A DNA stretch of 64,000 nucleotides, from contig CAWGUU010000007.1 of NCBI GenBank assembly GCA_963825765.1, positions 62,001-126,000 of the forward strand, read 5' to 3'. The notes beneath the pieces are model-generated. The model saw only the letters and a list, made by a program, of their open reading frames with translations. It was not told the origin of the DNA and searched no databases. Source of the stretch: CAWGUU01 sp963825765. Lineage in GTDB: Bacteria > Actinomycetota > Acidimicrobiia > Acidimicrobiales > AC-14. The first letter of the stretch is position 1, and each line of letters begins with the position of its first letter. Positions 45,756 through 56,954 of the stretch are shown one piece after another. The position numbers and the translations under genes were made by a program.

Positions 45756-46331
45756 ATGGGCCCGCGGGTGCTGGTGATCGACAACTACGACTCCTTCGTC
45801 TACAACCTCGTCCAGTACCTGGGGGAGCTGGGCGCCGAACCGGTCGTGCACCGCCACGACGACCTCTCCGTCCAGGCCGTCACCGACCTCGCCCCCGACG
45901 CGATCCTCGTGTCCCCGGGCCCGGGCCGACCCGATGACGCCGGGGTGAGCAACTCGGTGATCGAGCAGTTCGCGGGGGTGACCCCGATCCTGGGTGTGTG
46001 CCTCGGCCACCAGTGCATCGGCCAGGTCTTCGGCGGCCAGGTCGTGCGGGCGCCGTCGGTCGTCCACGGCAAGACGTCGCTCGTCCACCACCACGGCCAG
46101 GGCGTGCTGGTCGGACTGCCCCAGCCGTTCGAGGCCACCCGCTACCACTCGCTGGTCGTCGAGCGGGAGACGATGCCCGACGTGCTGGAGGTCACCGCCG
46201 AGACCTCCGACGGCGTGGTCATGGCCATCCGGCACCGGGAGCTCGACGTCGAGGGCGTGCAGTTCCACCCCGAGTCCATCCTCACCTCCGCCGGCAAGCA
46301 GCTGATGGCGAACTTCCTGGCCCGCGCCTGA
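45756..46331 (+). CDS. Class I glutamine amidotransferase, anthranilate/aminodeoxychorismate synthase component II
   Basis: 191 residues from ATG 45756. Motifs: VIDNYDSFVYNLVQYLGELG, SPGPGRPDDAG, nucleophile Cys in GVCLGHQCIGQ and catalytic His/Glu in VQFHPESILT. It supplies ammonia from glutamine to chorismate-using partners in tryptophan or folate synthesis (TrpG/PabA). No component I is adjacent. In actinobacteria this gene commonly lies between crgA and pknB. Confidence 0.93.
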   Translation: MGPRVLVIDNYDSFVYNLVQYLGELGAEPVVHRHDDLSVQAVTDLAPDAILVSPGPGRPDDAGVSNSVIEQFAGVTPILGVCLGHQCIGQVFGGQVVRAPSVVHGKTSLVHHHGQGVLVGLPQPFEATRYHSLVVERETMPDVLEVTAETSDGVVMAIRHRELDVEGVQFHPESILTSAGKQLMANFLARA

Positions 46332-46350
46332 CGCCTGACGCCTCGCCGGG

Positions 46351-48126
<1,776 letters not shown>

Positions 48127-48153
48127 GGTCGCAGCCTAGGAGACCGTGACTTG

Positions 48154-48208
48154 GGGGTGCAGAGCGGACTTCGGGGTGCAGCGGACCTCGGGGTGCAGAG
48201 CGGACCTC
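48154..48208. repeat. Three tandem units of 17-19 bp between pknB and pbpA
   Basis: GGGGTGCAGAGCGGACTTC, a 17-base shorter form, and GGGGTGCAGAGCGGACCTC follow one another. They lie in the 108-base gap upstream of pknB, within its presumed leader. Confidence 0.8.
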
Positions 48209-48234
48209 CGGGCCCCCCGGGGGCCGCGCGGCTG

Positions 48235-49692
48235 CTACAGGCCGCCGAGAACCGCCTGAATGACGGAGCGGGCGATCGGCGCGGCCAGGGCGCCGCCGGT
48301 GGTCTCGGAGTCGCTCGACTGGTTCTCCAGCATCACTGCCACCGCCACCGTGGGCGCCTCGGCCGGCGCGAAGGCCACGAACCACACGTGCGAGCTGTCC
48401 AGGCCCGTCTGGGCCGTCCCGGTCTTGCCGGCCACGGTCACGCCGTCGATCTGGGCGCGGGTGCCCGAGCCCGACTCGACGACGCCCACCATCATGGACT
48501 TGGTCTCCTCGGCCACCCTGGCCGTCACTGCGGTGAGCCAGGGCTTGGGGCTGTAGGTGTCGATCACCTCGGCCTTGCTGTCGGTGACCTCCTTCATGAC
48601 GTGGGGCGTCATGATCACCCCGCCGTTGGCGATGGCCGAGGCCACCAGGGCCATCTGCATGGGCGTGGCGGCGACGTCCTGCTGGCCGATGGCCGACTTG
48701 GCCAGCGCCGGCTGGTCCCTGACGAAGGCGCTGGCGTCGGGGAACAGCGATTGTGCGGCCGACGGCAGGTCGATGGGCGGGGTCTTGTTGAAGCCGAAGC
48801 CGTCGGCGCCGGCGCTCATCTTGGGCCCACCGATGTCGAGGCCCAACTGGGCGAAGGCCGTGTTGCACGACACCCGCATGATCTGGGGCAGGGTCCCACC
48901 GCAGGTGCCGCCGCCGAAGTTTCGCAGCGGCTGGCCCGACCCGGGCAGGTCAAGCTGCGACAGCTGGGGGTAGGCGGGCTGGGTGAGGGTGGCCTCGCCG
49001 GTGGCCAGGCCGGTGGCGGCCGTCACCACCTTGAAGCTCGAGCCGGGGAAGTACCGCTCGCGGTAGAAACGGGGGAGCAGTGGCTTGTCGGAGTCGGCGT
49101 TGAGGCTGTCCCAGGCCGTGCGCACCGTCTTTTGGTCGTGGGCCGACAGCGGGTTGGGGTCGTAGGAGGGGGAGTCGGCGGCGGCCAGGATGGCCCCATT
49201 CCTGGGGTCGATGGCCACCACCGCACCCTTCCGCCCGGCCAGACCGTCGGTGGCCACCTGCTGCACCTCGCTCGAGACTGTGAGCGTCACGTTGGCCGTG
49301 CTGTCCGTCTCCAGCAGCAGGTCGCCGATGTTGTCCAGGGTCACCTTCTTGGACCGGCCGGTGAGGACCTCGTTGTAGGTGCGCTCGACGCCCTCGGTGC
49401 CGTAGGTGAAGGAGAAGTAGCCGGTCAGGTGGGCGAACAGCTCGGGCTGGGGGTACTGCCGAAGCCGCTCGAACTGGTCGCCCGGGGTCGGGACCGACTC
49501 GGCGATGACCACGCCGTCGGACGTCTGGATGGAGCCCCGCGGCTGGTTGAAGTCACGGACGACGGCCCGCGTGTTGGCGGGGTGGGTGTTGAGCCGGTTG
49601 GCGCTGAAGATCTGCAGGTTGTTGACCTGCACGAACAGGGCCGAGAACAGCACGATCATGACGATCCCGAGGACCCGGATCTGGGAGTTCAC
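48235..49692 (-). CDS. pbpA: Penicillin-binding protein PbpA (FtsI/PBP2-like transpeptidase)
   Basis: 485 residues from GTG 49692. An N-terminal membrane anchor (IRVLGIVMIVLFSALFVQV) and a dimerisation region (RGSIQTSDGVVIAES) come first. The transpeptidase domain has Ser218 in PGSSFKV, SCN and AGKTGTAQ. It cross-links peptidoglycan with the RodA polymerase encoded just upstream; the two genes overlap as GTGA. Member of the pknB-pstP operon. Confidence 0.95.
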   Translation of the reverse strand: MNSQIRVLGIVMIVLFSALFVQVNNLQIFSANRLNTHPANTRAVVRDFNQPRGSIQTSDGVVIAESVPTPGDQFERLRQYPQPELFAHLTGYFSFTYGTEGVERTYNEVLTGRSKKVTLDNIGDLLLETDSTANVTLTVSSEVQQVATDGLAGRKGAVVAIDPRNGAILAAADSPSYDPNPLSAHDQKTVRTAWDSLNADSDKPLLPRFYRERYFPGSSFKVVTAATGLATGEATLTQPAYPQLSQLDLPGSGQPLRNFGGGTCGGTLPQIMRVSCNTAFAQLGLDIGGPKMSAGADGFGFNKTPPIDLPSAAQSLFPDASAFVRDQPALAKSAIGQQDVAATPMQMALVASAIANGGVIMTPHVMKEVTDSKAEVIDTYSPKPWLTAVTARVAEETKSMMVGVVESGSGTRAQIDGVTVAGKTGTAQTGLDSSHVWFVAFAPAEAPTVAVAVMLENQSSDSETTGGALAAPIARSVIQAVLGGL

Positions 49693-51023
49693 CGCTGGCC
49701 GATCCGGGTCGAGTCCTGGGCTACGGCCGCCTGGGTCGACCGCGACGCCTGGTCGTCGGAGACCCGCAGCAGCAGGGCCAGCAGGATGTAGTTGGAGATC
49801 AGCGACGAGCCGCCGTAGGACACGAACGGCAGGGTGATGCCGGTGAGGGGGACCAGCCGGGTGACCCCCGCCAGGATGATGAAGCTCTGGAAGCCGAGGC
49901 TGGCGGTCAGGCCGGTGGCCAGGAGCTTCTCGAAGGGAGGCTCCGTCCGCATGGCGATGCGCAGCCCCGCACCCACCATGAGCAGGAAGGCGACGAGGAT
50001 CGCAGTGGTGCCGATGAGGCCCAGCTCCTCGCCGATGGCGGCGAAGGTGAAGTCGGTGGCCACCGCCGGGATGCGCTGGGGGCTGCCCTGGGCCAGGTTG
50101 GTGCCGGTGAGCCCGCCGGCGGCGAAGGCGAAGGCCGCCTGCAGCAGCTGGTACCCGCCCGTGGAGGCGACCTCCCAGGGGTCGAGCCAGACCTCCACCC
50201 TGGTCTGCACGTGGGCGAACATCTGCCACGCCAGCAGGGAGCCGGCGGTGAACATCACCCCGCCGATGGCCAGGTAGATCCACCGGTTGGTGGCCACCCA
50301 CAGCATGACGATGAACAGGGCGAAGAAGAGCAGCGACGAACCCAGGTCACGTTCGAAGAACATGATGACCAGCGAGAAGCTCCATGCCAGCAGCAACGGG
50401 CCGAAGTGGCGGAACTCGGGGAGCCAGACGCCGACGACCTGGTGCGTCCCGGCCGACAGCAGGGCCTGCTTCTCGACCAGGTAGGACGCGAAGAAGACCA
50501 CGAGGACGATCTTGGCCAGCTCGCCCGGCTGGAAGGTGACCCCGCCCAGGCGGATCCACAGGCGGGAGCCGTTGATGTTCTGACCGAGCACCGGCAGCAG
50601 CGGCAAGAGGAGCAGGCCGATGCCGACGAAGGCGAGGATGTACCGGTAGCGCTCCAGGTTCCTGGCCTTGGGCACGAGGAGCAGGGTGGCCACGAAGGCG
50701 GCCACGCCCAGCACCGTCCACAGCGCCTGGAACCCGGCCAGGTCGGGGCGGAGGCGGGCGACGAAGACGTAGCCGATGCCGTTGAGCAGCCCGGCCAGGG
50801 GCAGGAGGAGCGGGTCGGCGCCCGGAGCCAGCATGCGGACGGCGATGTGGGCGGCGATCAGCAATCCGAGGATGATCAGCAGGAACGGGATGAGGTTGGC
50901 CGGCAGCGACGACGCCCGCCCCAGGCTGGCCAGCACGTAGGCGCCGGCGGTGATGACGGCCGCCATCACCAGCAGGCCCAGCTCCGTCGTCCGGCGGACG
51001 GCGACCACGGGATCCCGTTGCAT
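49689..51023 (-). CDS. rodA: RodA/FtsW-family peptidoglycan glycosyltransferase
   Basis: 444 residues with about ten to twelve membrane helices. SEDS signatures are NGSRLWIRLGGVTFQPGELAK split over a loop, FFERDLGSSLLFF, and the C-terminal PLTGITLPFVSYGGSSLI. It polymerises lipid II for cell elongation or pole growth together with PbpA. The start is 28 bases after pstP. Confidence 0.95.
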   Translation of the reverse strand: MQRDPVVAVRRTTELGLLVMAAVITAGAYVLASLGRASSLPANLIPFLLIILGLLIAAHIAVRMLAPGADPLLLPLAGLLNGIGYVFVARLRPDLAGFQALWTVLGVAAFVATLLLVPKARNLERYRYILAFVGIGLLLLPLLPVLGQNINGSRLWIRLGGVTFQPGELAKIVLVVFFASYLVEKQALLSAGTHQVVGVWLPEFRHFGPLLLAWSFSLVIMFFERDLGSSLLFFALFIVMLWVATNRWIYLAIGGVMFTAGSLLAWQMFAHVQTRVEVWLDPWEVASTGGYQLLQAAFAFAAGGLTGTNLAQGSPQRIPAVATDFTFAAIGEELGLIGTTAILVAFLLMVGAGLRIAMRTEPPFEKLLATGLTASLGFQSFIILAGVTRLVPLTGITLPFVSYGGSSLISNYILLALLLRVSDDQASRSTQAAVAQDSTRIGQR

Positions 51024-51051
51024 CAGTGCATCCTCCTACCCAGAGGTTCGC

Positions 51052-52380
51052 TCAGGGTGGCGGCCCGGGGACGGTCGCGGCGGTGGAGGTCGTCGAGGTC
51101 GGGATCGACGTGGTCGTCGACGGCCGGGCGCTCTCGGCCTGCTGGCGGAGTCGGGTGACGTAGCGGTCGGCCTCGGCTTTCGAGGCCACCTCCTTGCCCC
51201 GCTCGAGGTCGGGGTAGTTCACAGGGAGGATCTCGGCCCGCGTCGGGGACGTCTTGCGCTCGGCGAGGGTCGGGTTGAACCACAGAATGCCGCCCGGACG
51301 GCCCTTGTAGATGGCGACCTGGTCGCCTTCGAACTTCACGAAGTAGGCACCCCGGGCGTACCAGCCGATGGCCAGCACCGTCCCCCCGAGGATGGCGGCC
51401 AGCAGCACGACAAACGCGAGCGTCCGCCATGTGAACCGTCGGGAACGGGGCGGCGGACGCATCGTGAGCGACGTGGTCAGGTCGCTCGGGGGCGCGGCGA
51501 CGCTCACCGCCCCCCGACCCACGCGGGCGGGTTCGTCCCCGGTGTCGTCGCCGAACCCCAGCGCCGCGGTGCTCCGGAGGGGCGGGTCGGCGGGCGTGGG
51601 AGAGGGCGGCGGGCCGTCCTCGGCCAGGGCGGCCGACGCCCGCCCGGCCCTGTCGTCGTCGTCCACCACGTCGATCACGACGACTGTGATGTTGTCGCCC
51701 CCGCCCTCGGCCCTGGCTTGGCGCACCAGGTCGCGGGCGGCGTCGGTGGGGTCGGCCAGCTGGCGCAGGGTGGCGGCGATGCGCTCGTCGCTCAGCTCGT
51801 TGGTGAGCCCGTCGCTGCACAGGAGCAGGCGGTCGCCGCGGTAGGGGATCAGCTGCCAGGTGTCGACCTCGATCTCCGGCTCCATCCCGAGGGCCCGGGT
51901 GATGATCGAGCGCTGGGGGTGGACGGCGGCCTCCTCCCGGGTCAGCTTGCCCTCGCGCACCATCTCCTCGACCAGGCTGTGGTCCTCGGTGAGCTGCTCG
52001 AGCTGGCCGTGCTGGAGCAGGTAGGCCCGGGAGTCGCCCACATTGGCCAGGCCCAGCTGCTCCTCCCCGTCCTCGAGGACAAGGGCCAGGGCGGTGAGGG
52101 TGGTGCCCATCCCCCGCTTCTCGCTGGCCGTCTGGGCCAGGCGCCACACCGCCTCGCTGGCCTGCTGGACGGCCGAGCTCAGGCCCTCGATGGTGTGGTC
52201 GGTGAAGGTGTGCTGGAGGGTCTCGACCGCGGTCTGGGCCGCCACCTCGCCGGCCTGGTGCCCACCGACGCCGTCGGCCACCGCGTAGAGGCCGCCGTCG
52301 GCGTCGCACAGGTAGCGGTCCTCGTTGATCTGGCGGACACGGCCGACGTCGGTGGCGGCCCCGCCCTGCAGCGTCGTCAC
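51052..52380 (-). CDS. pstP: PP2C-family protein phosphatase PstP
   Basis: 442 residues from GTG 52380. The metal-binding PP2C motifs are VRQINEDRYL, YAVADGVGGHQAGE, LANVGDSRAYLL, LCSDGLTNEL and GGGDNITVVV. A membrane helix (TLAFVVLLAAILGGTVLAIGW) lies near residue 310. An extracellular tail with a Thr-rich end follows. It reverses PknB phosphorylation. It was probably overlapping fhaB before a 20-bp unit was triplicated. Confidence 0.95.
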   Translation of the reverse strand: MTTLQGGAATDVGRVRQINEDRYLCDADGGLYAVADGVGGHQAGEVAAQTAVETLQHTFTDHTIEGLSSAVQQASEAVWRLAQTASEKRGMGTTLTALALVLEDGEEQLGLANVGDSRAYLLQHGQLEQLTEDHSLVEEMVREGKLTREEAAVHPQRSIITRALGMEPEIEVDTWQLIPYRGDRLLLCSDGLTNELSDERIAATLRQLADPTDAARDLVRQARAEGGGDNITVVVIDVVDDDDRAGRASAALAEDGPPPSPTPADPPLRSTAALGFGDDTGDEPARVGRGAVSVAAPPSDLTTSLTMRPPPRSRRFTWRTLAFVVLLAAILGGTVLAIGWYARGAYFVKFEGDQVAIYKGRPGGILWFNPTLAERKTSPTRAEILPVNYPDLERGKEVASKAEADRYVTRLRQQAESARPSTTTSIPTSTTSTAATVPGPPP

Positions 52381-52436
52381 ACGACCTCCATGCCGGTCAC
52401 ACGACTTCCATGCCGCTCACACGACCTCCATGACCG
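52377..52436 (-). repeat. Three 20-bp tandem units at the fhaB stop / pstP start
   Basis: The units at 52377-52396, 52397-52416 and 52417-52436 each encode ATGGAGGTCGTGTGA or a one-base variant on the minus strand. The first-read copy ends fhaB (MEVV stop). The last-read copy supplies the overlapping GTGA that starts pstP. Confidence 0.9.
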
Positions 52437-52905
52437 TCTTGCCGACCTGCAGCCGGTCGCCGCGGCGCACCTCGAGCGGGGCGGTCACCTTGGTGCGGTT
52501 GACGTAGGTGCCGTTGGTGGAGCCCAGGTCCTCCACGAACAGCTGACCGTCTCGTCGGAAGACGCGGGCGTGGAGCTGGGAGACGTAAGTGTCGTTGTCG
52601 AGGGTGATGTGGCAGCCGCTGGCCCGGCCGAGGGTGAGCTCGTCGACGAGGTCGTAGGTGCGGCCCCGGGCCTCGGCCGGCTCGACCACCTTCAGCTTGC
52701 CGGGGCCCTTGCCGCCCACCGCCGCCTTCACGGTGGTGGCCCGGTTCCGCGAGAGGTGGGGCACGGGAGCGTTGGGGCCGTTGGCGCGGGTCGTCGGCGC
52801 CTTGCCGCTCACCTCCACCCACACGGCCCGCAGGACCCGGAAGAAGAAGAGGTAGAGAAGGGCCAGGAAGCAGAACTTGAGGATCGTGAGCAGGCTGTCG
52901 GGCAC
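52417..52905 (-). CDS. fhaB: FHA-domain membrane protein FhaB
   Basis: 162 residues. One N-terminal membrane helix (ILKFCFLALLYLFFFRVL) is followed by a linker. The C-terminal FHA domain shows LGRASGCHITL, SQLHARV and LGSTNGTYVN. FHA domains bind phosphothreonine, here probably on PknB or its substrates (FipA/FhaB-type partner). It lies 8 bases after fhaA. Confidence 0.94.
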   Translation of the reverse strand: MPDSLLTILKFCFLALLYLFFFRVLRAVWVEVSGKAPTTRANGPNAPVPHLSRNRATTVKAAVGGKGPGKLKVVEPAEARGRTYDLVDELTLGRASGCHITLDNDTYVSQLHARVFRRDGQLFVEDLGSTNGTYVNRTKVTAPLEVRRGDRLQVGKTVMEVV

Positions 52906-52913
52906 GGTGTGGG

Positions 52914-53570
52914 CTACGACGCCTCGAAGCGGATCTTGGTGCCGCCCACGGTGATCTCGTCGCCGTCGGCCAGCCGGCGCTCCTTGATGCCGGCGCCGTT
53001 CACCTTGGTGCCGTTGGTGGAGCCGAGGTCGACCACCACGAACCCGGTGCCGGAGCGTCGGACCTCGGCGTGGCGGCGGCTGACGTTGGGGTCACCCAGC
53101 ATGACGTCGCACTCGGGCAGGCGGCCGATGTCGACCGGCTCCTCGCCGACCACGATGCGACGGCCGTCGGGCAGGGACAGGCTGCCGACCGCGGCGCCGC
53201 CCGGCGCCTCGACGATCTCGCTGGCCACCATGAACTCGCCCATCCCCATGTCGTCTACGGACTCGAGCTCGACGTGGACGGGGCCGACGAAGCCGTAGCC
53301 CTCCTCCCGGGCGTGCTCCCTGACAGCCTCGCTGAGCTCCCGGGTGAGGGCCTCGGCGTAGGACTCGAACTGCTTGTGGTCGGCGGCGCTGATGGCGATG
53401 GTGAAGTGATTGGGGGCGATCAGACCACTCACACCGACGATGCGGTGCAGGTCCATCTCCCGCGTCAGGCGTCGGGCCAGCTCGACGGGCTTCAGCCCGC
53501 TGCGGAAGGTTTTGGCGAAGACGCCCTCCACCAGCCGCTCGAGCCGTTGCTCGAACTGGTTCAGTCCCAT
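52914..53570 (-). CDS. fhaA: FhaA (DUF3662 plus FHA domain)
   Basis: 218 residues from ATG 53570. The N-terminal DUF3662 domain begins MGLNQFEQRLERLVEGVFAK and includes LIAPNHFTIAIS. The C-terminal FHA domain has DIGRLPECDVML, VSRRHAEV and LGSTNGTKVN. The long linker found in mycobacterial FhaA is short here. It heads the fhaA-fhaB-pstP-rodA-pbpA-pknB operon and is divergent from tRNA-Leu. Confidence 0.94.
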   Translation of the reverse strand: MGLNQFEQRLERLVEGVFAKTFRSGLKPVELARRLTREMDLHRIVGVSGLIAPNHFTIAISAADHKQFESYAEALTRELSEAVREHAREEGYGFVGPVHVELESVDDMGMGEFMVASEIVEAPGGAAVGSLSLPDGRRIVVGEEPVDIGRLPECDVMLGDPNVSRRHAEVRRSGTGFVVVDLGSTNGTKVNGAGIKERRLADGDEITVGGTKIRFEAS

Positions 53571-53639
53571 CTCCGGCGAGCTTACCCACCACACCTGAGA
53601 GCCAGCCGAAGGGGATCGGGTACGTTGGGTGACCCACTC

Positions 53640-53726
<87 letters not shown>

Positions 53727-54079
53727 CGGGCTGTTCCACAACCCGCCGGAACTATCCCGGGTCGTCGCCACGGTGCTCGCGGAGCAGGTGGTCCCGCCGG
53801 CAAAGTAGGCGTCCCAACATGGTAAGGGCCGAGCGCCATGACCGCTTCGGCCGACCGTAGCGCTGTCGGCTCCGGACGCTGACCGCAGCAGGAGCTTCTC
53901 ACGGCTCCTGCGGAGGTCGCCCGCTACGGCGGCGATGACATGTTTTGTATCGATGGACTGACGCTCGTACCGTCAGTCTGTGAGCGCCGCGCGAGTCCAC
54001 GGTGGGTCCCAGCAGATGAACTCGTTCCGAGCGAGCTTGCCGCCTGGAAGGACGTCACGCCGCACCGCGAGCTATCGCC
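53727..54079. other. 353-base gap with two inverted repeats
   Basis: No gene is seen. GCAGGAGC (53888-53895) pairs with GCTCCTGC (53904-53911), and GACTGACG (53956-53963) pairs with CGTCAGTC (53971-53978) around a 7-base loop. The first may terminate tRNA-Leu transcription. The second lies in a slightly AT-richer stretch (TGTTTTGTAT) and may be an operator or promoter element for the SRPBCC gene. Confidence 0.5.
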
Positions 54080-54541
54080 GTGCCTAGAACAGACACCGCT
54101 GCCCGTGTGATCGGGGCACCGGTCGTGCGGGTGTTCGCCGCCCTCGTCGATCCCGAAGCTCTCCTGGTGTGGTTACCGCCGAGCGGTATGACCGGCCGGT
54201 TCGAGCGATTCGACGCCCGTCCTGGCGGCTCGTACCGGTTGATCTTGACGTACGACGACCCTGCCGCAGCAGGGGGAAAGGCCACAGCGGGCTCCGACGT
54301 CGTCGAGGCCCGCTTCGTCGACATCGTCGAAGGGGAGCGGGTCGTCCAAGCAGTCGACTTCGTTTCCGACGACCCCGCGTTCGCCGGCACCATGACAATG
54401 ATCTGGGAAGTGGACGAGCTCAGAGACGGAACAGGAGTCCGCATCACCGCCGAGGACGTACCGGATGGCATCTCGGCCGAGGATCACGCCGAAGGGCTCT
54501 CCTCGTCCCTGTCCAACCTCGCCGCCTACCTTGAGCCGTAG
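54080..54541 (+). CDS. SRPBCC (AHSA1-like) family protein
   Basis: 153 residues from GTG 54080. It has the START/AHSA1 pattern: APVVRVFAALVDPEALLVWL at the beginning, GGSYRLILTY, FVDIVEGERVV and SSSLSNLAAYLEP at the end. A hydrophobic-ligand-binding fold of unknown ligand. In actinobacteria such genes often accompany small regulators or DHFR-like genes, as here. Confidence 0.88.
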   Translation: MPRTDTAARVIGAPVVRVFAALVDPEALLVWLPPSGMTGRFERFDARPGGSYRLILTYDDPAAAGGKATAGSDVVEARFVDIVEGERVVQAVDFVSDDPAFAGTMTMIWEVDELRDGTGVRITAEDVPDGISAEDHAEGLSSSLSNLAAYLEP

Positions 54542-54630
54542 CCCTCGCACCTCCATCTTCCGCACTCTCAGCTTGCGATTTAGACGTGAGACGCCGCTCA
54601 GATTCCGTGCGTCGCTGCGTCTGCATTGAC

Positions 54631-55257
54631 ATGAAGCTCACGATCCAGACGTTCCTGACCCTCGACGGCGTGATGCAGGCCCCCGGCGGACCTGAGGAAG
54701 ATCCCAGCGACGCCTTCACCCACGGCGGCTGGCAGGCCCCGTTCCCCGACCCGGCCGTCGGCGAGTTCGTCACCGAGCTCAACAGCCACGCCAGCGCGTT
54801 CCTGTTCGGTCGCAGAACGTTCGACATCTTCCGCAGCTACTGGCCTGATCAGACCGACCCGGCCGACCCCATCGCCACGGCGATCAACTCGCTGCCCAAA
54901 TACGTGGTGTCCAACTCGCTCAGCGAGGCCGATGCCACATGGCGCGGCGAGCACCCCGACACCGCCCGCCTCGTGACCGGCGACGTCGTCGCGGCGGTGC
55001 AGGCGCTCAAGGACGAACCCGGCGACGAGCTGCAGATATGGGGAAGCAGCAACCTGCTCCAGACGCTGTTGCAGCACGAGCTCGTCGACCGCTTCCGCCT
55101 CATGACGTTTCCGCTGGTGCTCGGCTCCGGTCGCCGCTTGTTCTACGACGGCATCCTCCCGGCGACGATGCGCCCTGTCGACCTCACCGTGACCGATCTC
55201 GGCATCGTCCTCGGCACATACGAACCAGCCGGTCCGGTTCGCCACGGTCAGATGTAA
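54631..55257 (+). CDS. Dihydrofolate reductase / RibD C-terminal-like family protein
   Basis: 208 residues from ATG 54631. It begins MKLTIQTFLTLDGVMQAPGG, continues FLFGRRTFDIFRSYWP and KYVVSNSL, and has the NADPH-fold end IWGSSNLLQTLLQHELVDRF and LVLGSGRRLF. It belongs to the DHFR/RibD superfamily, but the substrate of this branch is unknown. Confidence 0.9.
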   Translation: MKLTIQTFLTLDGVMQAPGGPEEDPSDAFTHGGWQAPFPDPAVGEFVTELNSHASAFLFGRRTFDIFRSYWPDQTDPADPIATAINSLPKYVVSNSLSEADATWRGEHPDTARLVTGDVVAAVQALKDEPGDELQIWGSSNLLQTLLQHELVDRFRLMTFPLVLGSGRRLFYDGILPATMRPVDLTVTDLGIVLGTYEPAGPVRHGQM

Positions 55258-55417
55258 CCGCCGGCCGCCTCGGGGACACCTTCGAAGTCGACCTGACGTC
55301 GGTCGACGATTGCCAGGCACGCGAGGCAAGGGCGGGGCCGTGCGGATGCGAGGCGTGGTCGTCAGGAGAGGGTGATTGGCCCGACGCTCCCCGCTCGTGT
55401 CGTAGGGGCGGTGCAAG

Positions 55418-56950
55418 ATGGTGGCCATGGCCATGCAGGCTCTGGGCTCAACCGATTCGCTTGTTCCCCGCGCAGAGGCGCGGCGGGTAAGAGCGTCAGA
55501 CGAGCTGGATGGTCGACGTGGACACCTCGGTCAGTTCTTCACTCCAGCGCCGATCGCCGAGTTGCTGGCGGGGATGTTCGATCCGGTCGGGGGAGCGGCT
55601 CGGATGCTCGATGCCGGAGCGGGCGTGGGTTCGCTGACAGCGGCAGTGGTGGAGCGCGCCAGGGCCGAGCAGTGGCCCGTCGAGCTGGAGGTCCACGGTG
55701 TCGAGGTCGACGAGAACTTGATTCCGCGACTGGAGGAGACATTGCAGGACTGCGAGATGGTGTGTCCTGGGCTGACATTCGAACTGCACGCCCGTGACTT
55801 CATCGCGTGGGGTCCCGAACAGCTCGGTTCAAGCCTTTTCGCCCAGGACCGGGCCTCTTTTGATTTGGCGGTCCTCAACCCGCCCTACCGAAAGCTCAGC
55901 ACGGCCTCATGGGAGCGGCGGCGGCTGACCGAGGTAGGAATCGGCTCGACGAACCTCTATTCGGCCTTCGTCTCCCTGGCCCTACGACTTCTGCGGCCGG
56001 GTGGTCAGTTGGTGGGGATCACGCCCCGGAGCTTTTGCAACGGGCCCTACTTCAAAGCGTTCCGCCAGGAACTGCTTGAGAGCGCTGCGCTCCGAAGAAT
56101 CCATGTGCTCGAGTCCCGAGACATGGCCTTCCGTGACGCTGACGTGCTGCAAGAGAACGTCGTCTTCCACCTGATCAAGGGTGCCGACCAGGGCGAGGTA
56201 GTGATCGCGTCGAGCGATGGCGGGGGAGGATCGGCCCGTGAGCGTGAAGTCCCGTTCTCGGCCGTCGTCCGGCCAGGTGACCCCAACCTCTTTATTCACA
56301 TCGTTGCCGACGAGTCGACCAGCGGGGCAGCGAGCCAAGTTGACAGTCTCGCCGGGACGCTCGATCGGATCGGCGCGGCCGTCTCAACTGGACGGGTTGT
56401 CGATTTTCGCGCTCGGGAGCACCTGCGCATGACAGCGGATAAGGGCACCGTGCCATTGCTCTATCCCCTACACCTCCGCGGCGGCCGGGTCCGATGGCCG
56501 GCACCAAACGCCAAGAAGGCGAACGCGCTGGTCGTGAGGGACGCAACTCGACGGCTGCTGCTGCCGCGTGGCAACTACGTGCTCGTCAAGCGGTTCTCCT
56601 CGAAGGAGGAACGTCGTCGTATCGTAGCTACTGTGCTCCAGGCGGACGACCTCGACGCTGATCACATCGCGATCGAGAACCACATCAACGTCTTTCACCA
56701 CCGCAACGCGGGGATGGCGATTGACTTGGTCTGGGGGATAGCCACCTACCTCAACTCGACGACGGTCGACGTGTTCTTCCGCCAATTCAACGGGCATACC
56801 CAGGTGAACGCAACTGACCTGCGCTCGCTGCGGTACCCGTCGGTCGATCAGCTCACGGCTCTCGGAATGGCCGCTCGGGCAGTCGAATACGATCAGGTCG
56901 TGATCGACGCTCTCGTCGATCGTTTCGTTCCCGAGCTGGCGCACGTCTGA
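55418..56950 (+). CDS. N6-adenine DNA methyltransferase of a BsuBI/PstI-type R-M system
   Basis: 510 residues. SAM-binding motif I is MLDAGAGVGSLTAAVVE. The catalytic motif IV is NPPY at residues 154-157, the form of gamma-class adenine methyltransferases. The N-terminal GQFFTPAPIAELL is typical of Eco57I/PstI-like enzymes. The C-terminal half (residues 330-510) is the recognition part. It lies 4 bases before the restriction gene. By family, the pair should recognise CTGCAG and protect it by adenine methylation. Confidence 0.9.
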   Translation: MVAMAMQALGSTDSLVPRAEARRVRASDELDGRRGHLGQFFTPAPIAELLAGMFDPVGGAARMLDAGAGVGSLTAAVVERARAEQWPVELEVHGVEVDENLIPRLEETLQDCEMVCPGLTFELHARDFIAWGPEQLGSSLFAQDRASFDLAVLNPPYRKLSTASWERRRLTEVGIGSTNLYSAFVSLALRLLRPGGQLVGITPRSFCNGPYFKAFRQELLESAALRRIHVLESRDMAFRDADVLQENVVFHLIKGADQGEVVIASSDGGGGSAREREVPFSAVVRPGDPNLFIHIVADESTSGAASQVDSLAGTLDRIGAAVSTGRVVDFRAREHLRMTADKGTVPLLYPLHLRGGRVRWPAPNAKKANALVVRDATRRLLLPRGNYVLVKRFSSKEERRRIVATVLQADDLDADHIAIENHINVFHHRNAGMAIDLVWGIATYLNSTTVDVFFRQFNGHTQVNATDLRSLRYPSVDQLTALGMAARAVEYDQVVIDALVDRFVPELAHV

Positions 56951-56954
56951 GCCT

